Part shown: positions 50,505 to 58,141 of the stretch, piece by piece
Layout of the letters: each line of letters opens with the position of its first letter
Position numbering within the stretch: position 1 is the first letter of the stretch
Origin: an uncultured Oscillospiraceae bacterium
GTDB taxonomy: Bacteria; Bacillota; Clostridia; Oscillospirales; Oscillospiraceae
Reading direction: 5' to 3'
DNA: 64,000 bases
NCBI GenBank assembly: GCA_910587345.1
Contig: CAJUKH010000066.1
Location: forward strand, 27,070-91,069
Notes under the pieces: model-generated
What the model was told of the DNA's origin: nothing
The model's database searches: none
The model's input: only the letters and a program-made list of their open reading frames with translations
Position numbers and translations under genes: made by a program

Positions 50505-52880
50505 ATGGAACTGAAAATTGCCCTGGCGGGCAACCCCAACTGTGGTAAAACCACATTGTTTAACGCCCTGACCGGCTCCAACCAGTATGTGGGCAACTGG
50601 CCCGGGGTCACGGTGGAGAAAAAGGAGGGCCGGCTGAAGGGCCAAAAGGACGTGATCATCCAGGACCTGCCCGGCATTTACTCCCTGTCCCCCTACACCC
50701 TGGAAGAAGTGGTGGCTCGGGGCTATCTGGTGAATGAGAGGCCCGACGCCATCCTCAACATCGTGGACGGCACCAACATCGAGCGGAACCTGTACCTCAC
50801 CACCCAGCTCATCGAGCTGGGCCTCCCCGTGGTGGTGGCCGTCAACATGATGGACCTGGTGCGGAAAAACGGGGACAAGGTGGACCTGAACAAACTGGGG
50901 CAGGCTTTGGGCTGCACGGTGGTGAGTATGTCCGCCCTGAAAAACGAGGGCGGGATGGAGGCCGCTCAGGCCGCCGTGGCCCTGGCCAAAGCCCACAAGG
51001 CGGGCCAGCTGCCCCACGTCTTTACCGGCTCTGTGGAGCACGCCATTGCCCATATCGAAGAGACCATCGAGGGCAAGGTGGACCCCCGGTATCTCCGCTG
51101 GTACGCCATTAAGGTCTTTGAGCGGGACGAAAAGGTGCTGGCCGAGCTGGCCCTCTCCGCCGACGAGAAGGCCCATCTGGAGGCGCATATCGCCGACTGC
51201 GAGGCCGAGCTGGACGACGACGCCGAAAGCATCGTCACCAACCAGCGGTATGCTTACATCAACACGGTGGTGGAGCGTTCGGTGACCAAGAAGGCCGCAA
51301 AGCACAGCCTTTCCGTCTCCGATAAGATCGACCAGATCGTCACCAACCGCATTCTGGCCCTGCCCATTTTTGTGGCGGTCATGTTCCTGGTCTATGCCAT
51401 CTCCATGGGCGGCTCCGACTTTGCTCTGGGCACCCGGGCCACCGACTGGGCCAACGACGGGCTGTTCGGTGACGGCTGGTTCATTGCCGGCGGCGACGGC
51501 TACGAGGACGACGCCGGGGCCTTTGAGGAGGCCGCCACCATCATCGAGGCCTATGAAAACGGCGAAAGCGTGGCCTACTTCTTCGATGCCGAAACCGGCG
51601 AGACCACGGCCGCAGAGGTGGACGCCGAAGCCTATGCCGAGGCTCTGACGGTGGAAGAGCCTGACCCCAATGATTACGGCCACTGGCAGGACAGTATCCC
51701 CGTCATGGTGGGCAACTGGCTGGAAAGCATTGCGTGCGCCGACTGGCTTTCCGGCCTCATTGTGGACGGCATCATCGGCGGCGTAGGCGCCGTGCTGGGC
51801 TTTGTGCCCCAGATGCTGGTGCTTTTCCTGCTGCTCTCCATTCTGGAGGATGTGGGCTATATGGCCCGGGTCGCCTTCATTATGGACCGTATCTTCCGCA
51901 AGTTCGGCCTTTCCGGCAAGAGCTTCATCCCCATGTTGGTGGGTACCGGCTGCGGCGTGCCCGGGGTCATGGCCTCCCGCACCATTGAAAATGAACGGGA
52001 CCGGCGCATGACCATTATGACCACCTGTTTCGTGCCCTGCGGGGCCAAGATGCCCATTATCGCCATGTTCGCGGGGGCTTTGTTCGGCGGCTCCACGCTG
52101 GTGGCAACCTCGGCCTACTTCATCGGTGTGGCGGCCATCATCGTCTCCGGCATTATCCTGAAGAAGACCAAGGCTTTCGCCGGGGACCCCGCCCCCTTTG
52201 TCATGGAGCTGCCCCAGTACCATGTCCCCGCCGCCAGCAACGTGCTGCGGGCCACCTGGGAGCGGGGCTGGTCCTTCATCAAGCGGGCCGGTACCGTGAT
52301 TTTGGCCTCCTCCATCATTCTCTGGTTCCTCCAGGGCTTTGGATTTGTGGACGGCGCTTTCCGGATGGTGGAGGATTCCGACGCTTCCATCCTGGCCGCC
52401 ATCGGCTCTGCCGCGGCCTTCCTCTTCGCCCCTCTGGGCTTCGGCACCTGGCAGTCCACCGTGGCTGTGGTCACCGGCCTCATCGCCAAGGAGGAGGTGG
52501 TCTCCACCCTCAACGTGCTCTACCCGGGTGACACCACCGCCCGGATCGCCATGGCCTATACCGGCCTGACCGCCTATTCCTTCATGATCTTCAACCTGCT
52601 GTGCGCACCCTGTTTCGCCGCCATGGGCGCCATCAAGCGGGAGATGAACAACAGCAAGTGGACTTTGGCCGCCATCGGCTATATGTGCGCTCTGGCCTAT
52701 GTGGCCTCCCTCATGGTCTACCAGTTGGGCGGCCTTATCACCGGGGAAGTCTCCTTCGGTCTGGGCACCCTTGCCGCGCTGGTGTGTCTTGTGGGCATGA
52801 TCTACCTGCTGGTGCGGAAGAACAAGTATGACGAGAATCATCTCACCGTCACTTCTGTGGCCGCTGCGGCGGCCCGATAA
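50505..52880 (+). CDS. feoB: ferrous iron transporter FeoB
   Basis: I start at the ATG at 50505 (MELKIALAGNPNCGKTT), well spaced from AGAGGAG; an ATG eight codons earlier lies within that region. The 791-aa protein has a cytoplasmic GTPase (G1 GNPNCGKT 9-16, DLPGIYSLSPYTLEE, NMMD), a GDI-like helical segment, then a membrane domain with Gate-type repeats (MLVGTGCGVPGVMASRTIENERDRRMTIMTTCFVPCGAKMPIIAMF and the CAPCFAAMGAIKREM block). Odd: about 90 mostly acidic residues (near 310-400) are inserted between the first two helices, probably outside the cell. It imports Fe2+. Confidence 0.96.
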   Translation: MELKIALAGNPNCGKTTLFNALTGSNQYVGNWPGVTVEKKEGRLKGQKDVIIQDLPGIYSLSPYTLEEVVARGYLVNERPDAILNIVDGTNIERNLYLTTQLIELGLPVVVAVNMMDLVRKNGDKVDLNKLGQALGCTVVSMSALKNEGGMEAAQAAVALAKAHKAGQLPHVFTGSVEHAIAHIEETIEGKVDPRYLRWYAIKVFERDEKVLAELALSADEKAHLEAHIADCEAELDDDAESIVTNQRYAYINTVVERSVTKKAAKHSLSVSDKIDQIVTNRILALPIFVAVMFLVYAISMGGSDFALGTRATDWANDGLFGDGWFIAGGDGYEDDAGAFEEAATIIEAYENGESVAYFFDAETGETTAAEVDAEAYAEALTVEEPDPNDYGHWQDSIPVMVGNWLESIACADWLSGLIVDGIIGGVGAVLGFVPQMLVLFLLLSILEDVGYMARVAFIMDRIFRKFGLSGKSFIPMLVGTGCGVPGVMASRTIENERDRRMTIMTTCFVPCGAKMPIIAMFAGALFGGSTLVATSAYFIGVAAIIVSGIILKKTKAFAGDPAPFVMELPQYHVPAASNVLRATWERGWSFIKRAGTVILASSIILWFLQGFGFVDGAFRMVEDSDASILAAIGSAAAFLFAPLGFGTWQSTVAVVTGLIAKEEVVSTLNVLYPGDTTARIAMAYTGLTAYSFMIFNLLCAPCFAAMGAIKREMNNSKWTLAAIGYMCALAYVASLMVYQLGGLITGEVSFGLGTLAALVCLVGMIYLLVRKNKYDENHLTVTSVAAAAAR

Positions 52881-52892
52881 GGAGGAAAACAT

Positions 52893-53057
52893 ATGCCTAA
52901 TCTGTCCACCCTTCTGGTGGGGCTGGTCGTCCTGGCCATCTTCGTGGCCATTGTGGCCCGGGGGATCTACAACCGGAAACAGGGCAAGGGCGGCTGCGCC
53001 TGCGGCTGTGACCAGTGCCCCGGCCGGGGGCTGTGCCACCCGGAGGAATCCAGGTAA
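52893..53057 (+). CDS. FeoB-associated Cys-rich membrane peptide
   Basis: The ATG at 52893, 12 bp after feoB with TAAGGAGG upstream, starts a 54-aa protein: one helix (LSTLLVGLVVLAIFVAIVA) and a Cys tail GGCACGCDQCPGRGLCHP. This is the usual small partner of FeoB in Firmicutes, placed where FeoC is found in other bacteria. The five Cys may bind iron or a cluster at the membrane face. A terminator follows. Confidence 0.88.
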   Translation: MPNLSTLLVGLVVLAIFVAIVARGIYNRKQGKGGCACGCDQCPGRGLCHPEESR

Positions 53058-53061
53058 GAAC

Positions 53062-53106
53062 AAAGCAGCCCCCGCCGGAAAGCGCCGCTTTTCGGCGGGG
53101 GCTTTG
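53062..53106 (+). terminator. feo operon terminator
   Basis: GCCCCCGCCG and CGGCGGGGGC form the main stem, extended by CAAAGC/GCTTTG. Confidence 0.8.
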
Positions 53107-53121
53107 CTGAATCGCTGATAG

Positions 53122-53162
53122 AAAAGGACAGGGCAGACCCCGGGGGTCTGCCCTGTCCTTTT
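53122..53162. terminator. bidirectional terminator, mainly for the sigma operon
   Basis: AAAAGGACAGGGCAGACCCC and its exact complement form a 20-bp perfect palindrome just before the end of the minus-strand sigma operon. Confidence 0.85.
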
Positions 53163-53170
53163 CTTTGTGC

Positions 53171-53869
53171 CTAATGATGTCTTCCATGGTGGCCCCCACC
53201 GAAGGAGCTTCCTGCCCCGTTTCGGTTTTGGTGGCCGCCGCAGGCTCTGATCTGCTCCTCTATCTCTCCCATGGTCATGGAGTGGCAATCCTCCACCGTC
53301 ACGGTGGCGTCGTAGGAGGAAAGCTCCAGATAGGCCCGGTATTTCCCCACCGAAAGGCCGTTTTCATGGGCTTCGGTCAGACAGGCCCGGTCGGCCTGAT
53401 AGTATTGTCCGTGATGGTCCCGATATCCGTAACATCCCTGAATACCCTGCCGCAGCCGGTCCTCCCGCTCGGATACCACCGTCACATAAAGCCTTGCGCC
53501 CTCCCCAAGATAGCTCTGAAGGACCTCGTCGGCCAGTAGAGCGTCCATGGCCTGCTGATAGGGGCGGTTTTCCAGGGACAGCCCTTGGGCCACGGCGGCC
53601 CCGTCCTCGTTGTAGGCCGTCACCGCTACCACCCGGTCCAACCGATTGAGCGCCAGCTCGATGGAAGGGTTGATATCGATGCTGATATAGGACACCGGGG
53701 TCCGCCACAGCTGCCAAAACCCCACCCCCAGCATCAAAAGAAGGCAGGCCAGCGTCGCCGCCAAAGGACGGGACCTCCCTCCCTGCCGGGCGGAAAGGCT
53801 CTCCCGAAGCCGTTCTTTGCTCTCCTCCCGGGCGGTCACATGGCTTAAAGAACGCTGTAATGGATTCAC
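53171..53869 (-). CDS. RsgI-type anti-sigma factor with His-rich tail
   Basis: This 232-aa protein has a short cytoplasmic N-terminal part (about 35 residues), one helix (LAATLACLLLMLGVGFWQLW) and then an extracytoplasmic RsgI-like segment YISIDINPSIELALNRLDRVVAVTAYNEDG. The C-terminal end is His/Gly-rich: RACGGHQNRNGAGSSFGGGHHGRHH. It overlaps the sigma gene by 4 bp (ATGA), the usual coupling of sigma and anti-sigma. It should hold the ECF sigma factor at the membrane; the His tail suggests metal binding, which is inference. Confidence 0.85.
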   Translation of the reverse strand: MNPLQRSLSHVTAREESKERLRESLSARQGGRSRPLAATLACLLLMLGVGFWQLWRTPVSYISIDINPSIELALNRLDRVVAVTAYNEDGAAVAQGLSLENRPYQQAMDALLADEVLQSYLGEGARLYVTVVSEREDRLRQGIQGCYGYRDHHGQYYQADRACLTEAHENGLSVGKYRAYLELSSYDATVTVEDCHSMTMGEIEEQIRACGGHQNRNGAGSSFGGGHHGRHH

Positions 53870-54345
53870 GGCCAGTCACCTCCCAGCTTGTCTTTCAGGG
53901 CCGCTCTGGCCCGGGAAAGCCAGGTATAGACGGTATTCTCGCTCCGGCCCAGCAGCTTACCGATCTCCACGGCGGAATAACCCTCGTAGTAGTGCAGATA
54001 GATCACATCCCGGTACTTTTCCGGCAGGGACAGCACCACCGCCAGAAGGTCCCGGTCCTCCGTCTCCATCCCGGCGGCCTCCTCGGCCAGCACCTCCAGC
54101 GGCAGGGTCTGCCGGCGGGAGAGGCTTCGCAGCCAGTCCTTGCAGGCGTTGAGTGTCACACGGACAAACCAGGCCTTCTCATGCTCGGGAGAGAAAAATT
54201 CCCCCCGGTAGAGCAGGTATTTCAGGAACACCGTCTGAAACACGTCCTCCGAATCCTCCCGGGTTTTCAGACGCACAAAACAGATACGCCGCACCAGATC
54301 GGCGTATCTGTCTATGGCCTCATTTACTTCCCGCTCGGTTCGCAA
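53866..54345 (-). CDS. ECF-type RNA polymerase sigma factor
   Basis: This 159-aa protein has sigma region 2 (YADLVRRICFVRLKTREDSEDVFQTVFLKYLL, with W in EKAWFVRVTLNACKDWLRS) and region 4 (LLAVVLSLPEKYRDVIYLHYYEGYSAVEIGKLLGRSENTVYTWLSRARAALKDKL). The likely start is TTG at 54345, seven bases after AGGAAG. It is the middle gene of an operon with the His/Cys-repeat secreted protein upstream and the anti-sigma factor downstream. Targets are unknown; self-control is usual for such operons. Confidence 0.93.
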   Translation of the reverse strand: MRTEREVNEAIDRYADLVRRICFVRLKTREDSEDVFQTVFLKYLLYRGEFFSPEHEKAWFVRVTLNACKDWLRSLSRRQTLPLEVLAEEAAGMETEDRDLLAVVLSLPEKYRDVIYLHYYEGYSAVEIGKLLGRSENTVYTWLSRARAALKDKLGGDWP

Positions 54346-54357
54346 ACCCTCACTTCC

Positions 54358-54654
54358 TTACGCTGCCCGGTAGTGACCGTGGCCCCGGTGCCCGGAGCAG
54401 CCCGCTTCCCCACAGTGGGTATGGTCCAGTGTGCAGTCATAGCTGCAATGGACATGGTCCAAAGCGCAATCTACCGGGCAGTGCTCATGTTCCAGCGTAC
54501 AACTGTAGGTGCAGTGGCTGTGGGAACTCCCGCCGCCTCTGCGGCACCCATGACCGTGATGCCCCGCCGCCATGGCCCCCACGGTAAGGACGGTGACCGC
54601 CAGCACGGCGGCGATGATGGCCGTACGGCCGGGACGCTTAAAGTTGAATTTCAT
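54358..54654 (-). CDS. secreted His/Cys-repeat protein, 98 aa
   Basis: The ATG at 54654 (MKFNFKRPGRTAIIAAVLAV) lies 9 nt after GGGAGGG and starts a signal sequence cut near AMA-A. The mature part is almost all metal-ligand residues: GHHGHGCRRGGGSSHS, then three 11-residue repeats of the form H-x-H-C-x3-C-x-L-E/D (HSHCTYSCTLE, HEHCPVDCALD, HVHCSYDCTLD) and a partial fourth (HTHCGEAGC). I know of no family with this pattern. It is 12 bp upstream of the sigma gene. Metal binding or disulfide packing is likely; the role is inference. Confidence 0.7.
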   Translation of the reverse strand: MKFNFKRPGRTAIIAAVLAVTVLTVGAMAAGHHGHGCRRGGGSSHSHCTYSCTLEHEHCPVDCALDHVHCSYDCTLDHTHCGEAGCSGHRGHGHYRAA

Positions 54655-54746
54655 AGAATAGGACCCTCCCAATCATGATGTTGGAACCCTTACACCACTG
54701 ATACGTCTGAGGAGGGGAAATCCTTTCAACGGCAGAGAAAATTTTT

Positions 54747-55322
54747 TCAGTCCAGCTTATCCAGCATCCTGCTTCTCTTCAGCGCCGCCCGGATGGCCAT
54801 GATCAGGGGCGGAGCGGCGATGATGGCCACTGCGGCATTAAAAATGGAGGCAGGGAACTTCAGAGGGATGACGGCAGCGGCCACGGCAGGTTCCAGCCTA
54901 TCCACCAGAAGGCCGTCATAGAAGAAGGTCTTGGCAAAATAGAGAATGTAATAGGCCACGCACCCGGCCACGGCGCCCATAAGTGCCCGGCCGTAGGTCA
55001 GCTTCCTCTCCTTCAGCGCCCCCGACACCGCCAGTCCGGCCACCATGCCCATGGCTCCTTTGGTGAGGAAGGTGATCCAGCATTCGGCGGCGTAGAGGGG
55101 GTTTGTCAGGTCGTAGAGAGCGGAGCCAAGACCGGAGGCAAGCCCCCCGGCAGGACCCAGCAAAAGGCCGCTGAGGCAGCAGAGAATATTAGCCAATGTA
55201 AAAGAAGTCCGGCCGCCGATGGCAATTGGCATGATGATGCGGGCGTAATTCCCGGCAAAGACAAGGGCCGTCATCATGCCCAAAAGGGCCAGTTTTTGAA
55301 CGGAAAAGCGGTTTTCTTTCAT
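54747..55322 (-). CDS. ECF transporter S component
   Basis: This 191-aa protein has six hydrophobic segments and the S-component pattern: a basic start (RFSVQKLALLGMMTALVFAGNYARI) giving the AxxxA-type helix 1, GGRTSFTLANILCCLSGLLLGPAGGLASGLGSALYDLTNP and a C-terminal VIPLKFPASIFNAAVAIIAAPPLI. It binds a vitamin-like substrate and docks on a shared ECF energy-coupling module encoded elsewhere. The substrate cannot be named from sequence; folate-group S components share the STFTLAN-like block. AAGGGAGG precedes the ATG. Confidence 0.87.
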   Translation of the reverse strand: MKENRFSVQKLALLGMMTALVFAGNYARIIMPIAIGGRTSFTLANILCCLSGLLLGPAGGLASGLGSALYDLTNPLYAAECWITFLTKGAMGMVAGLAVSGALKERKLTYGRALMGAVAGCVAYYILYFAKTFFYDGLLVDRLEPAVAAAVIPLKFPASIFNAAVAIIAAPPLIMAIRAALKRSRMLDKLD

Positions 55323-55357
55323 GGATAAAGCCTCCCTTTATTTCTTTGGGTGGCTTT

Positions 55358-55386
55358 ATTATAGCACCTTTCTGGTCTTCCTGTAA
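55358..55386 (-). promoter_or_regulatory. promoter of the S-component gene
   Basis: TTACAG and a perfect TATAAT are 17 bp apart on the minus strand with an extended TGC before the -10. The leader of about 30 nt is too short for a riboswitch. Confidence 0.7.
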
Positions 55387-55405
55387 GAGTCAGTTTTGGA
55401 ATAAA

Positions 55406-55437
55406 GCAGGAGGCCAGTTTGCAAAGCCGGCCTCCCT
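55406..55437 (-). terminator. terminator after bofA
   Basis: Read on the minus strand, GGAGGCCGGC and the GGCCTCC side form a stem directly after the bofA stop; the T run is weak. Confidence 0.6.
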
Positions 55438-55440
55438 CCT

Positions 55441-55710
55441 TTACCGCAGCACCCACTTTGCCAGCATAAGCAGGCCAAAGCCCGGGACGCCCAACACACC
55501 CAGCACCGTGGCATTGAACAGATTGACCCCCAAAGCGGCCCCCAAAAACTCTCCCACCGGAGCAAAGAAGGTGAGAAAGGCCAGGCCCAGCCCCGTTCGC
55601 CCCGCCAGCCGGAGCAGGGCCGCCACCGGCCGGCGCAGCAGAGAGAGGAGCATGACCCCAACCACCGCCGCCGTCATCCAGGGCAGGGCCGTTATCCATC
55701 CCCCCTCCAT
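55441..55710 (-). CDS. bofA: BofA family sigma-K processing inhibitor-like protein
   Basis: The ATG at 55710 follows the DUF2508 stop by one base (TGAgATG), so translation is coupled. The 89-aa membrane protein has helices at about 10-26, 38-54 and 65-85 and the family sequence FFAPVGEFLGAALGVNLFNATVLGVLGVPGFGLLMLAKWVL with conserved N-x-x-N/T near the end. In Bacillus BofA holds the SpoIVFB protease inactive until engulfment. It supports a sporulating lineage. Confidence 0.85.
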   Translation of the reverse strand: MEGGWITALPWMTAAVVGVMLLSLLRRPVAALLRLAGRTGLGLAFLTFFAPVGEFLGAALGVNLFNATVLGVLGVPGFGLLMLAKWVLR

Positions 55711-55711
55711 C

Positions 55712-55990
55712 TCAGGCCACCGGGAGGGCGGGCTGCGGCTCAGGAACGGGCAGCGCTTCCGGCGCCGGGTCCAAAGCCTTCCTGCGGCGGAGCAGGTAGG
55801 AATACCGGGTCTGGAGCGCCTGTATCTCATAGACATAGGACTCCACCAGTTCCCCGTCGGCAGCGGCGTTGAACCCGGCATAGGCCTGGGCAATAAGGAG
55901 CCGGGTCTCCTGCAGGCTCTTCTCCAGCTCCCGGACCTCCCCCTCCTGCCTTTGTCTGTCCTTTTTGGACTGCTTCACAGTGATCCACAT
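55712..55990 (-). CDS. DUF2508 (YaaL-like) protein
   Basis: The product is a short helical protein: MWITVKQSKKDRQRQEGEVRELEKSLQETRLLIAQAYAGFNAAADGELVESYVYEIQALQTRYSYLLRRRKAL. The F-N-A/D-x-A-D-x-E-L-V-E core is typical of YaaL. The start is uncertain: I give the ATG at 55990, but a TTG at 56032 or a GTG at 55981 are possible because no ribosome site is ideal. In Bacillus, yaaL lies between recR and bofA; here recR is absent and only the yaaL-bofA pair remains. The function is unknown. Confidence 0.75.
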   Translation of the reverse strand: MWITVKQSKKDRQRQEGEVRELEKSLQETRLLIAQAYAGFNAAADGELVESYVYEIQALQTRYSYLLRRRKALDPAPEALPVPEPQPALPVA

Positions 55991-56214
55991 CCTTTCCGTT
56001 TCTTGCTTCCATTGTATGGAAAGTGTGGACAAATATGCCCCGGATTATACCCCCCTATCACCATTCATTTTGTGCATGTATATTCACTTTTTCTTCCATG
56101 GTTTTTCATCTTATCCTGCATGATCCCATCATTATACACTCTATTGTGAATATGTTTGTGCGATATATACAGTTCGGCTCCTGTGATTTTGGCCTCAAAT
56201 GTATAATAATTCGC

Positions 56215-56243
56215 TTGACAATGTATAATATACAGAGTATAAT
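56215..56243 (+). promoter_or_regulatory. promoter and operator of ABC operon 2
   Basis: A perfect TTGACA is followed after 17 bp by a perfect TATAAT. The spacer contains the perfect palindrome TGTATAATATACA (56222-56234), and a half copy TGTATAAT precedes the -35. The palindrome resembles the one over the -10 of ABC operon 1 at 25882-25893. The rest of the 55991-56309 gap is AT-rich and shows no gene. Confidence 0.85.
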
Positions 56244-56309
56244 CAGCTCATCGCCCGAAAAGCCGACCCAACCGACACAAATCAAATGCAATAGATAGGA
56301 GAATGATGT

Positions 56310-57185
56310 ATGAAGAAGAAAAATTGGCTCGCCCTGCTGATGGCCGGCGCCATGCTGGCCGGCGCCCTTACCGGCTGCGGAAAGAAGGAGGAGGACAACA
56401 CCGGCGACGGCGCGCTGAAGACCGTGACCGAAGGCAAGCTCACCGTGGCCATCTCCCCCGACTTTGCCCCCACCGTCTTTGTGGACCCCTCCAGAGAGGG
56501 CCAGGACCAGTATGTGGGCACCGACGTTTCCCTGATCCGCTTCATCGCCGACGAGCTGGGGCTGGAGCTGGTCATCACTCCCATGAGCTTTGACGCCTGC
56601 CAGACCGCCGTGTCCATGGGCAGTGTGGACTTCTCCGTGAACGGCTACGCCCCTACCGAGTCGCGGGCGGAAAACTACCTCTTCTCCGACCCCTACCGGA
56701 TGAGCGAGGGGGACGGTCAGACCGTCATCTGCATGGCCAGCAAGCTGGACCAGTTCACCGATCTGCCCAACAGCACCGGCCTGAAGGGCGGCGTCCAGAG
56801 CGCCTCCCTTCAGGAGAATCTCATGCGGGAGCAGCTCCCCAACATCGAGGTCACCTATTTCTCCGAGCTGAACACCGGCATCATGCAGCTTCGCAACGGC
56901 GACTTTGACGTGATGGGCGTGGACGGCACCAATGCCAACGCCATCCTGGCCGCCAACCCCGACATCGTAAGCACCGGCTTCTACTACGAGTATGAGACCC
57001 AGGGCAACGTGGCCCTGATCAAGAAGGGCAACGAAGCCCTGGCTGATGCCATCAACGGCGTCCTGCCCAATGCGCAGGAGCACTTTGCCGACTGGCTTGC
57101 CGAGGCCAAGGAGCTGGCCGACATCGGCGTGGAGATCATTTTGGATGACGAGGGCAACGTGGTCACGCCGGCGCCCGCCAACTAA
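56310..57185 (+). CDS. amino-acid ABC transporter, substrate-binding lipoprotein (system 2)
   Basis: This 291-aa protein has the lipobox LTGCG and then a type II binding domain: TEGKLTVAISPDFAPTVFVD, YVGTDVSLIRFIADELGLELVITPMSFDA, VDFSVNGYAPTESRAENYLFSDPYRM (substrate Arg) and FDVMGVDGTNANAILAANP. It differs clearly from the system-1 protein, so the two bind different ligands. TAGGAGAATG precedes the ATG. It heads an operon with a permease, an ATPase and an AbgB-like hydrolase. Confidence 0.93.
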   Translation: MKKKNWLALLMAGAMLAGALTGCGKKEEDNTGDGALKTVTEGKLTVAISPDFAPTVFVDPSREGQDQYVGTDVSLIRFIADELGLELVITPMSFDACQTAVSMGSVDFSVNGYAPTESRAENYLFSDPYRMSEGDGQTVICMASKLDQFTDLPNSTGLKGGVQSASLQENLMREQLPNIEVTYFSELNTGIMQLRNGDFDVMGVDGTNANAILAANPDIVSTGFYYEYETQGNVALIKKGNEALADAINGVLPNAQEHFADWLAEAKELADIGVEIILDDEGNVVTPAPAN

Positions 57186-57286
57186 GACAACCGCCCCCAT
57201 CAGAATACATCCTTTCAGGGCCGGTGACAGTGTGTGGTCGCCGGTCCTGAAAGCCGAAATACCCATGGAATGAAAGGGACGCTATT

Positions 57287-58126
57287 ATGAATTTTGAATA
57301 CTTCTGGCCCAACATGGTAAAAGTCTGGACCGGCTACTGGCAGGATATCATCTTCAACGGTCTTCGTATCACCCTCCAGTTTGCCGCCGTGGCCGTCCTC
57401 ATGGGCGTGCTGCTGGGCACCATTGTGGCCATCCTGAAAATGTCCAGGTCCAAAATCGTCCGCTTCCTCATCACCGTCTACATCGAGGTCATCCGGGGCA
57501 CTCCTATCCTGCTCCAGCTTTTTATCTTCGTCTTTGCTCTGCCCCAGGTCCTCCCCGCCCTGAACCTGACCACCCCCCAGTGGACGGCGGTGGCCTTGTC
57601 CATCAACTCCTCGGCCTACGTCTCCGAGATCATCCGCTCCGGCATCCAGTCGGTGGACAAGGGCCAGACCGAGGCCGCCCGGAGTCTGGGCCTCTCCTCC
57701 GGCCAGGCCATGCTTCGTATCATTCTGCCCCAGGCGGTGCGGAACATCCTGCCCACCCTGGGCAATGAGTTCATCATGATGATCAAGGAGACTTCCCTGG
57801 CCTCCACCTTCTTCATCGGTGACCTGATGACCAAGTACAAGACCATCCAGGGCGCCACCTATATCGCCTTCGAGACCCTGCTCATCATCGGCCTGATCTA
57901 CCTCTGCATCACCTACCCCCTGAGCAAGCTGGTGGGCTGGTTTGAAAAGAAAATGTCCGATGACAGCGGCAGCGGCAAGAAGCGCATCAAGCACGCCACC
58001 TACGAGTCCGGAGACCTGGAGGGCGTCGGCGGCGGCGGCGAGCCAAATGCCGACCTGAAGGCCACCCACACCGCCCGGGATGTCACCGTCCGGGGCCGCT
58101 TGGGCGGATTCGGGCTGAAGAAGTAA
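57287..58126 (+). CDS. amino-acid ABC transporter, permease (system 2)
   Basis: This 279-aa protein has helices near 20-45, 63-90 and 190-215 and the HisM/GlnP motifs VIRGTPILLQLFIF and GQTEAARSLGLSSGQAMLRIILPQAVRNILPTLGNEF (EAA loop). After the last helix it has an unusual cytoplasmic tail of about 60 residues (KKMSDDSGSGKKRIKHATYE and a Gly-rich part ending GRLGGFGLKK), which most family members lack. The ATPase starts 15 bp later. Confidence 0.93.
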   Translation: MNFEYFWPNMVKVWTGYWQDIIFNGLRITLQFAAVAVLMGVLLGTIVAILKMSRSKIVRFLITVYIEVIRGTPILLQLFIFVFALPQVLPALNLTTPQWTAVALSINSSAYVSEIIRSGIQSVDKGQTEAARSLGLSSGQAMLRIILPQAVRNILPTLGNEFIMMIKETSLASTFFIGDLMTKYKTIQGATYIAFETLLIIGLIYLCITYPLSKLVGWFEKKMSDDSGSGKKRIKHATYESGDLEGVGGGGEPNADLKATHTARDVTVRGRLGGFGLKK

Positions 58127-58141
58127 AGGAGGAACACAACA

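Noticed and set aside
50439..53288. A 949-codon frame opposite feoB
   Set aside because: Same effect of high third-position GC; composition is Gly/His-rich without domains, and the plus strand carries FeoB with all its motifs.
54747..55440. Riboswitch before the ECF transporter S component
   Set aside because: The promoter places transcription start about 30 nt before the gene, leaving no room for an aptamer.
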